A stretch of 37,031 nt of DNA from Lysinibacillus sp. (GTDB taxonomy: Bacteria > Bacillota > Bacilli > Bacillales_A > Planococcaceae). Positions within the stretch are counted from its first letter, which is position 1. Every line of letters begins with the position of its first letter. The notes beneath the pieces were generated by a model that had not been told where the DNA came from, ran no database searches, and worked only from the letters and a program-made list of their open reading frames with translations. Position numbers and translations under genes: made by a program. Of this stretch, positions 7,138-17,595 are shown one piece after another. The stretch is taken from NCBI GenBank assembly GCA_031181585.1, contig JAPSKP010000029.1, positions 1 through 37,031 on the forward strand. Reading direction: 5' to 3'.

Positions 7138-8964
7138 ATGAATCGAGAACAACGTTTAAAACGACAAGAGAATATCCGTAACTTCTCTATTATCGCGCAT
7201 ATTGACCACGGGAAGTCAACACTGGCAGACCGTATTTTGGAACAGACGAAATCCGTCACACAACGTGAAATGAAATCGCAGCTGCTGGATTCCATGGATC
7301 TAGAGCGTGAGCGCGGTATTACGATTAAATTGAATGCCGTTCAATTAAAATATACAGCAAAAGACGGAGAGACATATACGTTCCATTTAATCGATACACC
7401 GGGACACGTCGACTTTACGTATGAGGTATCGCGTTCTTTAGCAGCCTGTGAGGGAGCTATCCTTGTAGTGGATGCAGCACAGGGGATTGAAGCGCAAACG
7501 CTTGCAAACGTATATCTGGCGCTGGATAATGACTTGGAAATTCTACCGGTTATCAATAAAATTGACCTGCCGGCTGCTGATCCGGAGCGTGTGCGTCAAG
7601 AAGTAGAAGACGTTATCGGTCTAGATGCTTCCGAGGCGGTACTTGCTTCCGCAAAGGCTGGAATTGGGATTGAAGATATTTTAGAGCAAATCGTAGAGAA
7701 AGTACCCGCTCCACAAGGAGATCCGGATGCACCATTACAAGCATTGATTTTTGACTCTGTTTATGATGCATATAAAGGAGTTATCATCTCGATCCGTATT
7801 ATGAACGGTACAGTGAAGCCTGGCGACAAAATTAAAATGATGGCGACAGGTGCAGAATTTGAAGTTATCGAAGTCGGTATCCATACACCGAAGGCAGTGC
7901 CGCAAGCAGAACTTACAGTTGGGGATGTAGGCTATTTAACGGCTTCCATTAAAAACGTAGGGGACACGCGTGTAGGGGATACGGTTACATCGGCTGTGAA
8001 AGGGGCAGCGGAGCCTCTGCCGGGTTATCGAAAATTGAATCCAATGGTATATTGTGGACTTTACCCAATTGACACAGCAAAATACAATGATTTACGTGAA
8101 GCATTGGAAAAGCTGGAGCTGAATGACTCGGCATTACAATACGAACCGGAGACTTCTCAAGCACTAGGGTTCGGTTTCCGATGTGGATTCCTAGGTCTAT
8201 TGCACATGGAAATCATTCAAGAGCGTATTGAACGTGAATTTAATATCGATCTCATTACGACAGCGCCTTCCGTAATTTATGAGGTGCATATGACAGATGG
8301 TGAATCAATCAAAGTGGATAACCCATCGATGATGCCAGATCCACAAAAAATTGACCGAATTGAAGAACCGTATGTGAAAGCGACAATTATGGTACCGAAT
8401 GATTATGTAGGGGCAGTTATGGAACTTTGCCAGATTAAGCGCGGTAACTTCATGACGATGGATTATATTGATACAACACGTGTAGCGATTCAATATGAAA
8501 TCCCGCTTTCGGAAATTGTTTACGATTTCTTCGATCATCTGAAGTCAAATACAAAAGGTTATGCATCATTTGATTATGAGCTGATTGGCTACAAGCCATC
8601 GAAACTTGTGAAGATGGATATTCTATTGAACGGCGAGCAGGTTGATGCACTAAGCTTTATCGTTCACCGGGACTTTGCATATGACCGAGGGAAAGTGATC
8701 GTAGAGAAGCTGAAAGAGCTTATTCCACGCCAACAATTCGAAGTACCGATACAAGCGGCGGTTGGTCAAAAAATTATTGCCCGTTCAACAATCAAGGCCA
8801 TTCGTAAAAATGTATTGGCAAAATGTTACGGTGGGGATATCTCTCGTAAACGTAAGCTGTTGGATAAGCAAAAAGAAGGTAAGAAGCGCATGAAGCAGGT
8901 CGGTTCGGTAGAAGTACCGCAGGAAGCGTTCATGGCGGTTCTGAAGATGGACGATACGAAATAA
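7138..8964 (+). CDS. lepA: Elongation factor 4 (LepA), ribosome-associated GTPase
   Basis: Translational GTPase related to EF-G that acts on stalled or initiating ribosomes. The 608-residue sequence matches B. subtilis LepA almost block for block: G1 AHIDHGKST (about 19-27), switch region [28 protein letters not shown], and the LepA-specific C-terminal domain with [15 protein letters not shown] and [17 protein letters not shown] 7138 is preferred: TAGGAG (7121-7126) lies at normal distance, while the in-frame GTG at 7126 overlaps that site. B. subtilis has yqxA between spoIIP and lepA; it is absent here. Confidence 0.97.
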   Translation: MNREQRLKRQENIRNFSIIAHIDHGKSTLADRILEQTKSVTQREMKSQLLDSMDLERERGITIKLNAVQLKYTAKDGETYTFHLIDTPGHVDFTYEVSRSLAACEGAILVVDAAQGIEAQTLANVYLALDNDLEILPVINKIDLPAADPERVRQEVEDVIGLDASEAVLASAKAGIGIEDILEQIVEKVPAPQGDPDAPLQALIFDSVYDAYKGVIISIRIMNGTVKPGDKIKMMATGAEFEVIEVGIHTPKAVPQAELTVGDVGYLTASIKNVGDTRVGDTVTSAVKGAAEPLPGYRKLNPMVYCGLYPIDTAKYNDLREALEKLELNDSALQYEPETSQALGFGFRCGFLGLLHMEIIQERIEREFNIDLITTAPSVIYEVHMTDGESIKVDNPSMMPDPQKIDRIEEPYVKATIMVPNDYVGAVMELCQIKRGNFMTMDYIDTTRVAIQYEIPLSEIVYDFFDHLKSNTKGYASFDYELIGYKPSKLVKMDILLNGEQVDALSFIVHRDFAYDRGKVIVEKLKELIPRQQFEVPIQAAVGQKIIARSTIKAIRKNVLAKCYGGDISRKRKLLDKQKEGKKRMKQVGSVEVPQEAFMAVLKMDDTK

Positions 8965-9079
8965 TACTTACTGTATCAAGGTTTAGCGGTATATTGGTTG
9001 GCATTAAAAAGTTGAAAAAGGTGGCGTTTGCCACCGATATGCCACCACTTTAAAAATATCGCCAGTAATTATAAGTCTT

Positions 9080-9128
9080 TAGCGAGGGAAGCCGAATATA
9101 TTGGCGGCTTCTTTCGCTATCTTTTTAT
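9080..9128 (+). terminator. Intrinsic terminator after lepA
   Basis: A 15-bp stem (9080-9094 with 9105-9119, two G-U pairs), 10-nt loop, followed by TCTTTTT. Between lepA and this site lies a GGTGGC/GCCACC repeat cluster (9020-9049) that can also fold but has no T-run. Confidence 0.85.
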
Positions 9129-9310
9129 TAAATGGACATGGCGGTCTGCTGGAGAAGCTGACCTCTATGTCCTAATTTTTTTGCAATGGTGCTAATAGGT
9201 GTGCCCTTTTCCATAATATTGTGGTGTAAAGAGTGATAATTGGATACGATACTGAACTTGCTGTTCGTGAACCCATGTATGCAATGTTTGGTTGTACGCC
9301 GTATTGACAA
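9128..9310 (-). pseudogene. Possible tyrosine-recombinase C-terminal remnant
   Basis: The minus-strand frame contains YHSLHHNIMEKG followed by TPISTIAKKLGHR and TAMSI. This resembles the end of phage/transposon integrases (H-x-L-R-H box, then LGH, then TT-x-x-x-Y). The catalytic arginine and tyrosine are not recognisable, there is no ribosome site, and similarity drops off upstream. A helix-turn-helix fragment of another transposase is an alternative reading. If correct, it marks past insertion between lepA and hemW. Confidence 0.35.
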
Positions 9311-9458
9311 AAGTAATTGGTTATTTGAATCAGTATTAAATATAAGAACTTTTCTGTAAAGTCTTGTTAATTTAATTGACGAACCCTTTCCTAAAGCGTT
9401 AAGTTAAAATGAATAAAAAATGGAAATTGTTCTTCGGAGCTTATAAGGGGATATGCAA

Positions 9459-10244
9459 ATGAATGAAATCATTGTAAAAAAATTGTTGGAAATAGAAGAG
9501 AAATTTCAAGTGAAAATTTTATATGCCATTGAATCTGGAAGCAGGGCTTGGGGCTTTCCTTCAAAAGATAGCGATTATGATGTTCGATTTATTTATATTC
9601 ACCAACCAGAATGGTATCTTTCCATCGATCCACAGGGGATTGGGGGAAAAAGAGATGTAATTGAAGAGCCGATTAATGATTTATTAGATATAAGTGGGTG
9701 GGAAATTACGAAAGCGCTAAGGCTTTTCAGAAAAAATAACCCCCCTCTTTTAGAATGGTTAAAATCCGATATACTTTATTATCAAAAATATTCATTCGTT
9801 GATAATATAAGATCTTTGGAATCTAAAGTGTTCTATCCCAATGCTATGTTGCATCATTATTTAAATATGGCAAAAAATAATTATCGTGAATACTTACAGG
9901 GAGAGCAAGTAAAAATTAAAAAGTACTTTTATGTACTTCGGCCGTTATTAGCCTGTAATTGGATAGAGAAATATAATATGACACCGCCAATTCGCTTTCA
10001 AGAATTATTGGAAGACATCATTCCTGATAGCGAATTGAAAAACGAAGTTGAACATCTTTTAAAGCGTAAGTTACAGGGAGATGAGTTAGACATTGAATCT
10101 CGTGTTGAAGTAATTAACAATTATATAGAACATGAAATAAAAAGAATTGAGAAATATGTTAAATCGCTTAATGTTGAATTGAAGGATCCGACAAAATTAT
10201 TAGATGAATTATTTAGACATACATTGAACGAAGTGTGGAACTAA
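9459..10244 (+). CDS. Nucleotidyltransferase of the YcgL/RlaP type
   Basis: A 261-residue protein of the DNA-polymerase-beta superfamily, predicted to transfer a nucleotide to an RNA or protein substrate. The N-terminus shows the family signature GSRAWGF (27-33) and DSDYDVRF (37-44), with D39 and D41 as likely metal ligands. Further blocks are LDISGWEITKALRLFRKNNPPLLEWL and a helical C-terminal half with KKYFYVLRPLLACNWIE. These are typical of the YcgL family, some members of which sit beside RNA ligases (RlaP); none is nearby here. ATG 9459 lies 8 nt after AAGGGG; the ATG two codons upstream is too close to it. Codon use is more AT-rich than the flanking housekeeping genes and the gene lies in the accessory insert, which suggests transfer. 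The substrate is unknown. Confidence 0.8.
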   Translation: MNEIIVKKLLEIEEKFQVKILYAIESGSRAWGFPSKDSDYDVRFIYIHQPEWYLSIDPQGIGGKRDVIEEPINDLLDISGWEITKALRLFRKNNPPLLEWLKSDILYYQKYSFVDNIRSLESKVFYPNAMLHHYLNMAKNNYREYLQGEQVKIKKYFYVLRPLLACNWIEKYNMTPPIRFQELLEDIIPDSELKNEVEHLLKRKLQGDELDIESRVEVINNYIEHEIKRIEKYVKSLNVELKDPTKLLDELFRHTLNEVWN

Positions 10245-10452
10245 TTGTTTAGTAATTGAATAACGAAAGAGTTATCTAGTTATTTTACGATATGGGTTTT
10301 TAATTTTACTTTAATTAAATCAAAATGAACTGAAAAAAGTTATTGAAGAGCCGTAAATGATAGTATGATCCTCCTTTTGCATAAAATTCTCTAAAAACAA
10401 TTTGGGAGACGCTGTTATATCGTTTGTTGATATACGAATAGGAAAGTGATTG

Positions 10453-10545
10453 ATGTTTAAGAAAGAAAATTTTCCCAAAAATCTAAAAGCTGCTAGGCGA
10501 GTAAGGATCAATTTGTTGAACAGCTTATTGTATAAGAAGCCTTAG
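10453..10545 (+). pseudogene. Possible remnant of an XRE-type HTH regulator
   Basis: A 30-codon frame with AGGAAAGTGA in front. Its start, FPKNLKAARR, resembles the beginning of helix-turn-helix regulators (about K-N-L-K-A-A-R-K), but the frame then ends shortly before a terminator. Probably a decayed 5' fragment; a genuine short peptide cannot be excluded. Confidence 0.25.
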
Positions 10546-10556
10546 CTAAATAAACT

Positions 10557-10591
10557 AAAAATGACCACTCTGTTATGGAGTGGTCATTTTT
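10557..10591. terminator. Intrinsic terminator in the decayed region
   Basis: A 14-bp perfect stem (10557-10570 with 10578-10591), 7-nt loop, A-tract and T-tract on opposite sides, so it can work in both directions. It presumably served a lost gene or the HTH remnant just upstream. Confidence 0.8.
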
Positions 10592-11042
10592 AGATACTTA
10601 CTTAAAAGTTAGTACATTCGTGCTCTATAAAATTGCTGCATTTTTATAATAATTCTATTTTTAAAAATTTCTGAACAAAAATGATAGAAAAGAAACATTC
10701 CACATCGCTGCACCCTAACAAATACAATAATTACAATAAAATATTTATAAGGTAAAAAATACTAATACCAAAAATTTCATATTAAAAATAATTTTATTTA
10801 CAGAACTTTTATTAAATTTATGCTTGTTAGAAAACAGAGTTAATAGTAATATTAAGTTATAAAGAGAAATAGTGCTAAAAGCTTTCCGATTTAAATGGCT
10901 GTTAGTACATATGTTGCGTTCATTAGAGGTAATGTCAAAATTTAGGTTTTTTGTTTTTGGTATTAGGATATCAATGTCACAACTAGGGCGTGGATGAGCA
11001 CTGGCCATAATAGCTGCTAATTTATTTTAGGGAGATGATGTA

Positions 11043-11369
11043 ATGACAAAGCAGATCGAAATTAATGTACCAGAGTGGTTCAAAATGGATGAATTGGCAA
11101 CATTGGATACAATTGTTAGCCCAACTTCGGAAAATGTAGGCATATTAGTAGCAGGTGAAAACTTGAATTATACAAAAACTTGCTGCCCAACTGTTCGTTT
11201 ATATTTAATGCAATTGATTGATGGAAAATTTGAGGTGACAAAGGAATTGGATGCGTTTCCATTCCATTCTAGAGATGAAGCTGTTCATTTCTCTGGAAAG
11301 CTGCGAAATATGAATGCAATTGATCTAGTAATGTTAATGAATAAAGAACAACCGATTTTTACAGCCTAA
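11043..11369 (+). CDS. Hypothetical protein, 108 residues
   Basis: Not recognised. Soluble, mixed alpha/beta composition without signal peptide or membrane segment. Notable features are a Cys pair in NYTKTCCPTV near residue 47 and a C-terminal helical part (RDEAVHFSGKLRNMNAIDLVMLMN). The sequence FPFHSRDEAVHFSGKLRNM suggests an ordered small domain rather than a random frame. AGGGA (11029-11033) supports ATG 11043, and a strong terminator follows, so it is probably a single-gene unit. It lies at the right-hand edge of the accessory insert, next to hemW. Confidence 0.65.
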   Translation: MTKQIEINVPEWFKMDELATLDTIVSPTSENVGILVAGENLNYTKTCCPTVRLYLMQLIDGKFEVTKELDAFPFHSRDEAVHFSGKLRNMNAIDLVMLMNKEQPIFTA

Positions 11370-11384
11370 ATATTACACATTTTC

Positions 11385-11416
11385 CGTATTCGCAAAGCAG
11401 CGAATACGTTTTTTTT
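11385..11416 (+). terminator. Intrinsic terminator after the hypothetical gene
   Basis: A 9-bp stem CGTATTCGC/GCGAATACG, 6-nt loop, then eight T. Confidence 0.92.
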
Positions 11417-11425
11417 GCATGAAAA

Positions 11426-11453
11426 TTGTATTTTATCTCTGAATAGGTACAAT
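11426..11453 (+). promoter_or_regulatory. Candidate sigma-A promoter of hemW
   Basis: TTGTAT (11426-11431), 16-nt spacer, TACAAT (11448-11453), placed between the preceding terminator and the hemW ribosome site. Confidence 0.5.
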
Positions 11454-11489
11454 GAAAAGGAACAAAGTAAAAATGAGGGAAGTGATTGT

Positions 11490-12635
11490 ATGGCGCGAGG
11501 AGTGTATATTCATATCCCTTTTTGTCATCAAATATGTAATTACTGCGATTTCAATAAAGTCTTCTTTAAAAATCAGCCTGTTGATGAGTATATAGAAGCT
11601 GTAGGAAGAGAAATGGAGATGGCTGTAAGCAGAAAGCCAGAAGCATTTTCGCATATCGAGACAATTTTCTTAGGCGGTGGGACGCCAACAGCTTTATCGG
11701 CAGGACAAATTACACGTCTACTAGAGCTGGTTCGTACACATATCCCGATGGAGCATGTTATGGAATTCAGCTCAGAAGCAAATCCCGATGAACTTTCTGA
11801 AGAAAAGCTATCAGCCTTACTAGCAGGCGGAGTCAATAGATTGAGCATGGGCGTTCAATCATTCGATCAGGGCTTGCTGCAGAAAATAGGACGAACGCAT
11901 TCCAATGAGCACGTATATGAAACGATTGCATTAGCAAAAAAGGTCGGCTTTACCAACATAAGTATTGACCTAATGTACGGTCTTCCTCACCAGACAATGG
12001 AACAATGGGAGGAAACATTACGGTTAGCACTCGATCTTAAGCTGCCTCATTATTCAGCATACTCGCTCATTGTAGAGCCAAAAACAATTTTCTATATACA
12101 ATATGCCAAGGGGCGTCTTGCTTTGCCAACTGAAGACCTGGAAGCGGATATGTATGATGTATTGATGAACGAAATGGAGGCCCGTGGTCTTGATCAATAT
12201 GAGATTAGTAATTTTGCCAAACCAGGATTTGCTTCTATTCATAATAAAATTTACTGGGACAATGATGAATATGCAGGTTTTGGAGCCGGGGCACACGGTT
12301 ATGTTGATGGAGTAAGGTATTCTAATCACGGCCCGATCAAAAAATATATTGAAGCAGTTGAATCGGGTCAGTTGCCAATTATCCATGAGCATGAAGTATC
12401 CCTGTTAGAACGGCTGGAAGAGCAAATGTTTTTAGGGCTTCGTAAAGTAGAGGGTGTAGGAGCCGCCGTCTTTGAAGAGAAATTCAATGAAACCATTTGG
12501 ACGAAGTATCGTACTGTAATAGAGGAGCTCAAACTCAAAGGACTTTTAGAGAGTGATGAGAAGGGAATCAGGCTAACACGCAAAGGGAGATTTGTTGGAA
12601 ACGAGGTTTTTCAACAATTTTTACTTGAAGAGTAA
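11490..12635 (+). CDS. hemW: HemW heme chaperone, radical SAM (HemN-like)
   Basis: Radical SAM protein of the HemN-like group; HemW members bind heme and deliver it rather than oxidise coproporphyrinogen. The motif CHQICNYCDF at residues 12-21 supplies the three cysteines of the [4Fe-4S] cluster; the Phe after it and the short N-terminus fit HemW rather than HemN or HemZ. Also visible: FLGGGTPTAL, the SAM-contact region MGVQSFDQGLLQKIGRTH, and the HemN C-terminal domain. It has 381 residues, the family length. ATG 11490 has GAGGGA in front; the frame runs open upstream without another ribosome site. It is directly upstream of hrcA, as in Bacillus, where older annotation calls it hemN. Confidence 0.93.
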   Translation: MARGVYIHIPFCHQICNYCDFNKVFFKNQPVDEYIEAVGREMEMAVSRKPEAFSHIETIFLGGGTPTALSAGQITRLLELVRTHIPMEHVMEFSSEANPDELSEEKLSALLAGGVNRLSMGVQSFDQGLLQKIGRTHSNEHVYETIALAKKVGFTNISIDLMYGLPHQTMEQWEETLRLALDLKLPHYSAYSLIVEPKTIFYIQYAKGRLALPTEDLEADMYDVLMNEMEARGLDQYEISNFAKPGFASIHNKIYWDNDEYAGFGAGAHGYVDGVRYSNHGPIKKYIEAVESGQLPIIHEHEVSLLERLEEQMFLGLRKVEGVGAAVFEEKFNETIWTKYRTVIEELKLKGLLESDEKGIRLTRKGRFVGNEVFQQFLLEE

Positions 12636-12644
12636 ACGATTTCG

Positions 12645-12678
12645 TTGACAGAAAAACAGGGATTTGTTAATTTATTAT
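12645..12678 (+). promoter_or_regulatory. Sigma-A promoter region of the hrcA-dnaK operon
   Basis: TTGACA (12645-12650) is a perfect -35. The -10 is ambiguous: TAATTT (12668-12673) has the right 17-nt spacing, while TATTAT (12673-12678) is the better hexamer at a too-long spacing. CIRCE follows immediately. Confidence 0.65.
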
Positions 12679-12684
12679 ATAGTA

Positions 12685-12711
12685 TTAGCACTCGTATTCG
12701 ATGAGTGCTAA
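12685..12711 (+). promoter_or_regulatory. CIRCE element (HrcA operator)
   Basis: Perfect match to the consensus: TTAGCACTC, 9-nt spacer, GAGTGCTAA. It is the binding site of the HrcA repressor and lies just before the hrcA ribosome site, so the operon is autoregulated and heat-inducible. Confidence 0.99.
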
Positions 12712-12725
12712 CAGAGGTGATGAGC

Positions 12726-13748
12726 ATGTTAACAAATCGGCAGTTACAAATTTTACAAGTAATCGTTGATGATTTCGTGTCGTCTGCCCAGCCTGTTGGG
12801 TCTCGCCAAATTTCCAAAAAAGACTGGATTACATTTAGTCCCGCAACAATCCGCAATGAAATGGCGGATCTGGAGGAGTTAGGTTTTTTAGAAAAAACTC
12901 ATACTTCCTCTGGACGAGTACCTTCTGAAAAAGGGTATCGTTTTTATGTGGATCATTTATTGCAGCCACAAATCATGTCAGCAGATGAAGTGAGCCAAAT
13001 ACAATCTGTCTTTAAACGCCAAATTGTCGAGGCAGAGCAGCTCATTAAGGAGTCGGCGAATATTTTGTCTGAGCTGACGACCTATACAACGGTATTGCTT
13101 GGGCCTGATGTACAACGTCATAAAGTGAAAAGATTTCAGATTGTCCCGCTTTCGGAAGAGAGTGCAGTGGCTATCATCGTGACGGACAACGGGCATGTTG
13201 AAAATCGTGTGTTCACATTACCGGAAGGCTTTAATCCTTCAGATATTGAAAAAATGGTCAATATTTTAAATGACCGTTTGCTTGGCGTTTCGCTGCAGGA
13301 CCTTCATTTCAAACTTGAGCTTGAAGCACTTTCTGTATTGAAACAGCATATTCATACAGCGGATGCAGTGATTCATTCACTGATGCAGGTAACAAGCGGC
13401 CAAAAGGAAGGTAAAGTCTATTATGCAGGTAAGACGAATATGCTCAACCAGCCAGAGTTCCATGATTTAAACAAGGTCCGCTTGTTTATGGAACTGATGG
13501 ATAAGGATAGCCAAGTACAGAGCTTATTTAAGCCGATAGATACAGGCATTCAGATCCGGATTGGTTCAGAAAACAACCACTTAGCTATAGAAAATTGCAG
13601 CGTTATTACAGCTTCATTTGGAGCAGGGGATGAACATGGCTCAATCGCCATCATTGGTCCGACACGTATGGATTATCAGCGTGTGGTGACAATTATGGAT
13701 TTGATGCGCCGCGGGTTATCAAACGCTTTATCCCACCGTAATGACTGA
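12726..13748 (+). CDS. hrcA: Heat-inducible transcription repressor HrcA
   Basis: Class I heat-shock repressor that binds CIRCE and needs GroEL for folding. The N-terminal winged helix shows PVGSRQISKKD and FSPATIRNEMADLEELG, followed by the family signature SSGRVPSEKGYRFYVDHLL; the rest is the dimerisation and inserted domains. 340 residues, as in B. subtilis (343). The start MLTNRQLQILQ at 12726 is chosen from homology and the GAGGTG site at 12714-12719, which overlaps the end region of CIRCE. First gene of hrcA-grpE-dnaK-dnaJ. Confidence 0.97.
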   Translation: MLTNRQLQILQVIVDDFVSSAQPVGSRQISKKDWITFSPATIRNEMADLEELGFLEKTHTSSGRVPSEKGYRFYVDHLLQPQIMSADEVSQIQSVFKRQIVEAEQLIKESANILSELTTYTTVLLGPDVQRHKVKRFQIVPLSEESAVAIIVTDNGHVENRVFTLPEGFNPSDIEKMVNILNDRLLGVSLQDLHFKLELEALSVLKQHIHTADAVIHSLMQVTSGQKEGKVYYAGKTNMLNQPEFHDLNKVRLFMELMDKDSQVQSLFKPIDTGIQIRIGSENNHLAIENCSVITASFGAGDEHGSIAIIGPTRMDYQRVVTIMDLMRRGLSNALSHRND

Positions 13749-13766
13749 CTCTAAGGAGGATATGAC

Positions 13767-14354
13767 GTGTCTAATTCGACAGACAACAACGAAACAAAAG
13801 AAGAATTGAAGCAACAAGCATCAGCTGAAGAGGCAGTGGAAGCTGCTGAACAGCCAATGGAAAATGTAGAAGAAGCAGCTGAGGAAACTGCAGTAGATGA
13901 AAAAGAGCAGAAGATCGCTGAATTGACAGCAAACTTGGAAGAAGAGGAAAATCGTTATTTGCGCCTGCGTGCGGACTACGATAATATCCTGCGCCGTCAT
14001 AAGCTGGAGCGCGAGTCAGCGGAAAAATTCCGTGCACAAAGCCTGCTGACAGACCTGCTGCCGGTGCTTGACAATTTAGAGCGTGCTCTACAGGTAGAAG
14101 TAACATCTGATGATGCGAATTCTTTATACAAAGGTGTAGAGATGGTATATCGTCAATTCCTGGATGCTGCTGGACGTGAAGGACTTGAGGCTATTGCCGC
14201 TGAAGGAGAAGCTTTCGATCCAAATGTGCACCAAGCTGTTATGCAGGAACAGGATGCAGAAAAAGAGAGCGGAATCGTTCTTCGTGAACTGCAAAAAGGG
14301 TATAAGTTAAAGGACCGCGTATTGCGGCCTGCCATGGTATCAGTGAACGAGTGA
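13767..14354 (+). CDS. grpE: Nucleotide exchange factor GrpE
   Basis: Releases ADP from DnaK. An acidic, low-complexity N-terminus (Glu/Ala-rich, residues 5-50) leads into the long dimerisation helix ([20 protein letters not shown]) and the C-terminal beta domain with the family motif [13 protein letters not shown] and [19 protein letters not shown]. 195 residues. The start codon is GTG 13767, 6 nt after AAGGAGGA; an ATG at 13762 is out of frame and ends after 15 codons. It lies 18 nt after hrcA. Confidence 0.96.
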   Translation: MSNSTDNNETKEELKQQASAEEAVEAAEQPMENVEEAAEETAVDEKEQKIAELTANLEEEENRYLRLRADYDNILRRHKLERESAEKFRAQSLLTDLLPVLDNLERALQVEVTSDDANSLYKGVEMVYRQFLDAAGREGLEAIAAEGEAFDPNVHQAVMQEQDAEKESGIVLRELQKGYKLKDRVLRPAMVSVNE

Positions 14355-14361
14355 TAAATTG

Positions 14362-14397
14362 GGCTTTGTCCTGGAGAAAGGATCCGGGGTAAAGGCC
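14362..14397 (+). promoter_or_regulatory. Intercistronic hairpin between grpE and dnaK
   Basis: CTTTGTCCTGG (14364-14374) pairs with CCGGGGTAAAG (14384-14394) with three G-U pairs and a 9-nt loop; GG/CC extends it past one bulge. No T-run follows. It may be an mRNA stability or processing element. Confidence 0.4.
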
Positions 14398-14444
14398 AGA
14401 ACATTCAGTTAACTTTATAAAATGAACACCAATTGTGTGTGTAA

Positions 14445-16298
<1,854 letters not shown>

Positions 16299-16318
16299 TC
16301 CTATAATAAAGTAAGTGT

Positions 16319-16357
16319 GAAAAAGTCAAAGACCGAAATGCCGGCTTTGACTTTTTC
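16319..16357 (+). terminator. Intrinsic terminator between dnaK and dnaJ
   Basis: A 13-bp stem (16319-16331 with 16345-16357) with a further CCG/CGG inside and a T5 tract. It would reduce dnaJ relative to dnaK. Between it and dnaJ lies the 14-bp palindrome TTTAACATGTTAAA (16411-16424), of unknown role. Confidence 0.8.
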
Positions 16358-16458
16358 AATGTTAGGATAAAATTTCATATAGTAAAGGTACTTTGCATAT
16401 ACATCATTTTTTTAACATGTTAAAATATACGTTATGTAAAAAGAGCGGAGAGTGAACG

Positions 16459-17580
16459 ATGAGTAAGCGCGATTATTATGAAGTGCTTGGCCTGTCAAAA
16501 GGCGCAAGTAAAGATGAAATTAAAAAAGCATACCGTAAACTATCAAAGCAATACCACCCAGATATTAATAAAGAGCCAGGCGCCGATGAAAAATTCAAAG
16601 AAATTGCTGAAGCGTATGAAGTACTAGCCGACGAACAAAAGCGTGCTCGCTATGATCAGTTTGGACATGAAGACCCGCAAGCCGGCTTTGGCGGCGGAGG
16701 TTTCAACGGCGGAGGTTTTGGCGGATTTGAAGATATTTTCTCTTCATTCTTTGGAGGCGGCCGCAGACAAGATCCAAATGCACCTCGTAAAGGGGACGAT
16801 TTGCAATTCCGTATGACGGTTGATTTTGAAGAAGCGATTTTTGGGAAAGAAACAGAAATCGAAATTCCGAAAGAGGAAGATTGTGAGACATGTAACGGAA
16901 CAGGTGCAAAACCAGGCACGACTCCTGAAACATGTTCACACTGTAAGGGAGCCGGTGAAATCAATCAGGCAGTCGATACTCCATTTGGCCGTATGATGAA
17001 CCGTCGCACATGTCCATCATGCCGCGGCGCTGGTAAAATCATTGTGGACAAATGTACAACATGCCGCGGTGCCGGAAAAGTACAAAAAACAAAGAAAATT
17101 AAAATCAACATCCCAGCAGGTGTGGATGACGGCCAGCAATTGCGTGTGAGCGGCCAAGGCGAGCCGGGCATTAATGGCGGTCCAGCCGGGGATCTTTATA
17201 TTGTATTTAGCGTCCGTAATCATGAGCTGTTTGAGCGTGATGGGGACGATATCTACTATGAGCTGAAGCTAACATTCCCACAAGCTGCTCTTGGGGACGA
17301 AATCGAAGTTCCGACTGTGCATGGCAAAGTGAAATTAAAAATTCCTGCCGGTACACAATCAGGTGCTCAGTTCCGTATCAAGGACAAAGGGGTAAAAAAT
17401 GTCCATGGTTATGGAATGGGTCATCAATATGTAATCGTGAAAGTCGTAACGCCAACAAAGCTGACAGAAAAGCAAAAGCAGCTGTTGCGTGATTTCGCAG
17501 AGCTGAGCGGTGATATCCCGGAAGAGCAGGGAAGCTCGCTATTCGATAAAATCAAAAAGACCTTTAAAGGTGAATCATAA
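16459..17580 (+). CDS. dnaJ: Chaperone DnaJ (type I Hsp40)
   Basis: Stimulates DnaK ATP hydrolysis and delivers substrates. The J domain carries HPD at residues 33-35, then comes a Gly/Phe-rich linker (about 75-100). The zinc domain has four CxxCxGxG repeats ([32 protein letters not shown]), followed by the C-terminal substrate-binding domains. 373 residues, full-length type I DnaJ. ATG 16459 is preceded by CGGAGAG. The spacing from dnaK (160 nt, with terminator) suggests partly separate control. Confidence 0.98.
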   Translation: MSKRDYYEVLGLSKGASKDEIKKAYRKLSKQYHPDINKEPGADEKFKEIAEAYEVLADEQKRARYDQFGHEDPQAGFGGGGFNGGGFGGFEDIFSSFFGGGRRQDPNAPRKGDDLQFRMTVDFEEAIFGKETEIEIPKEEDCETCNGTGAKPGTTPETCSHCKGAGEINQAVDTPFGRMMNRRTCPSCRGAGKIIVDKCTTCRGAGKVQKTKKIKINIPAGVDDGQQLRVSGQGEPGINGGPAGDLYIVFSVRNHELFERDGDDIYYELKLTFPQAALGDEIEVPTVHGKVKLKIPAGTQSGAQFRIKDKGVKNVHGYGMGHQYVIVKVVTPTKLTEKQKQLLRDFAELSGDIPEEQGSSLFDKIKKTFKGES

Positions 17581-17595
17581 AGGAGAGAGTTGCAA

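Larger units (their letters stand above)
10245..11042. other. AT-rich decayed intergenic region
   Basis: No convincing gene in about 800 nt. It holds a short HTH-like remnant (10453-10545), a strong terminator (10557-10591) and a 13-bp inverted repeat CTAATACCAAAAA (10762-10774) / TTTTTGGTATTAG (10954-10966) framing about 205 nt of very AT-rich DNA. The minus-strand frame at 10745-11008 has no ribosome site or recognisable domain and is regarded as chance. Confidence 0.5.

Noticed and set aside
9020..9055. GGTGGC/GCCACC repeats after lepA as a terminator
   Set aside because: No T-run follows; the stronger terminator at 9080-9128 explains transcription end.
10745..11008. 87-codon minus-strand frame
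   Set aside because: No ribosome site, low-complexity AT-rich composition and no recognisable motif; it covers the inverted-repeat region.
13762..13809. ATG frame immediately after the grpE ribosome site
   Set aside because: Only one base from the Shine-Dalgarno and ends after 15 codons; GTG 13767 is at the proper distance and in the GrpE frame.
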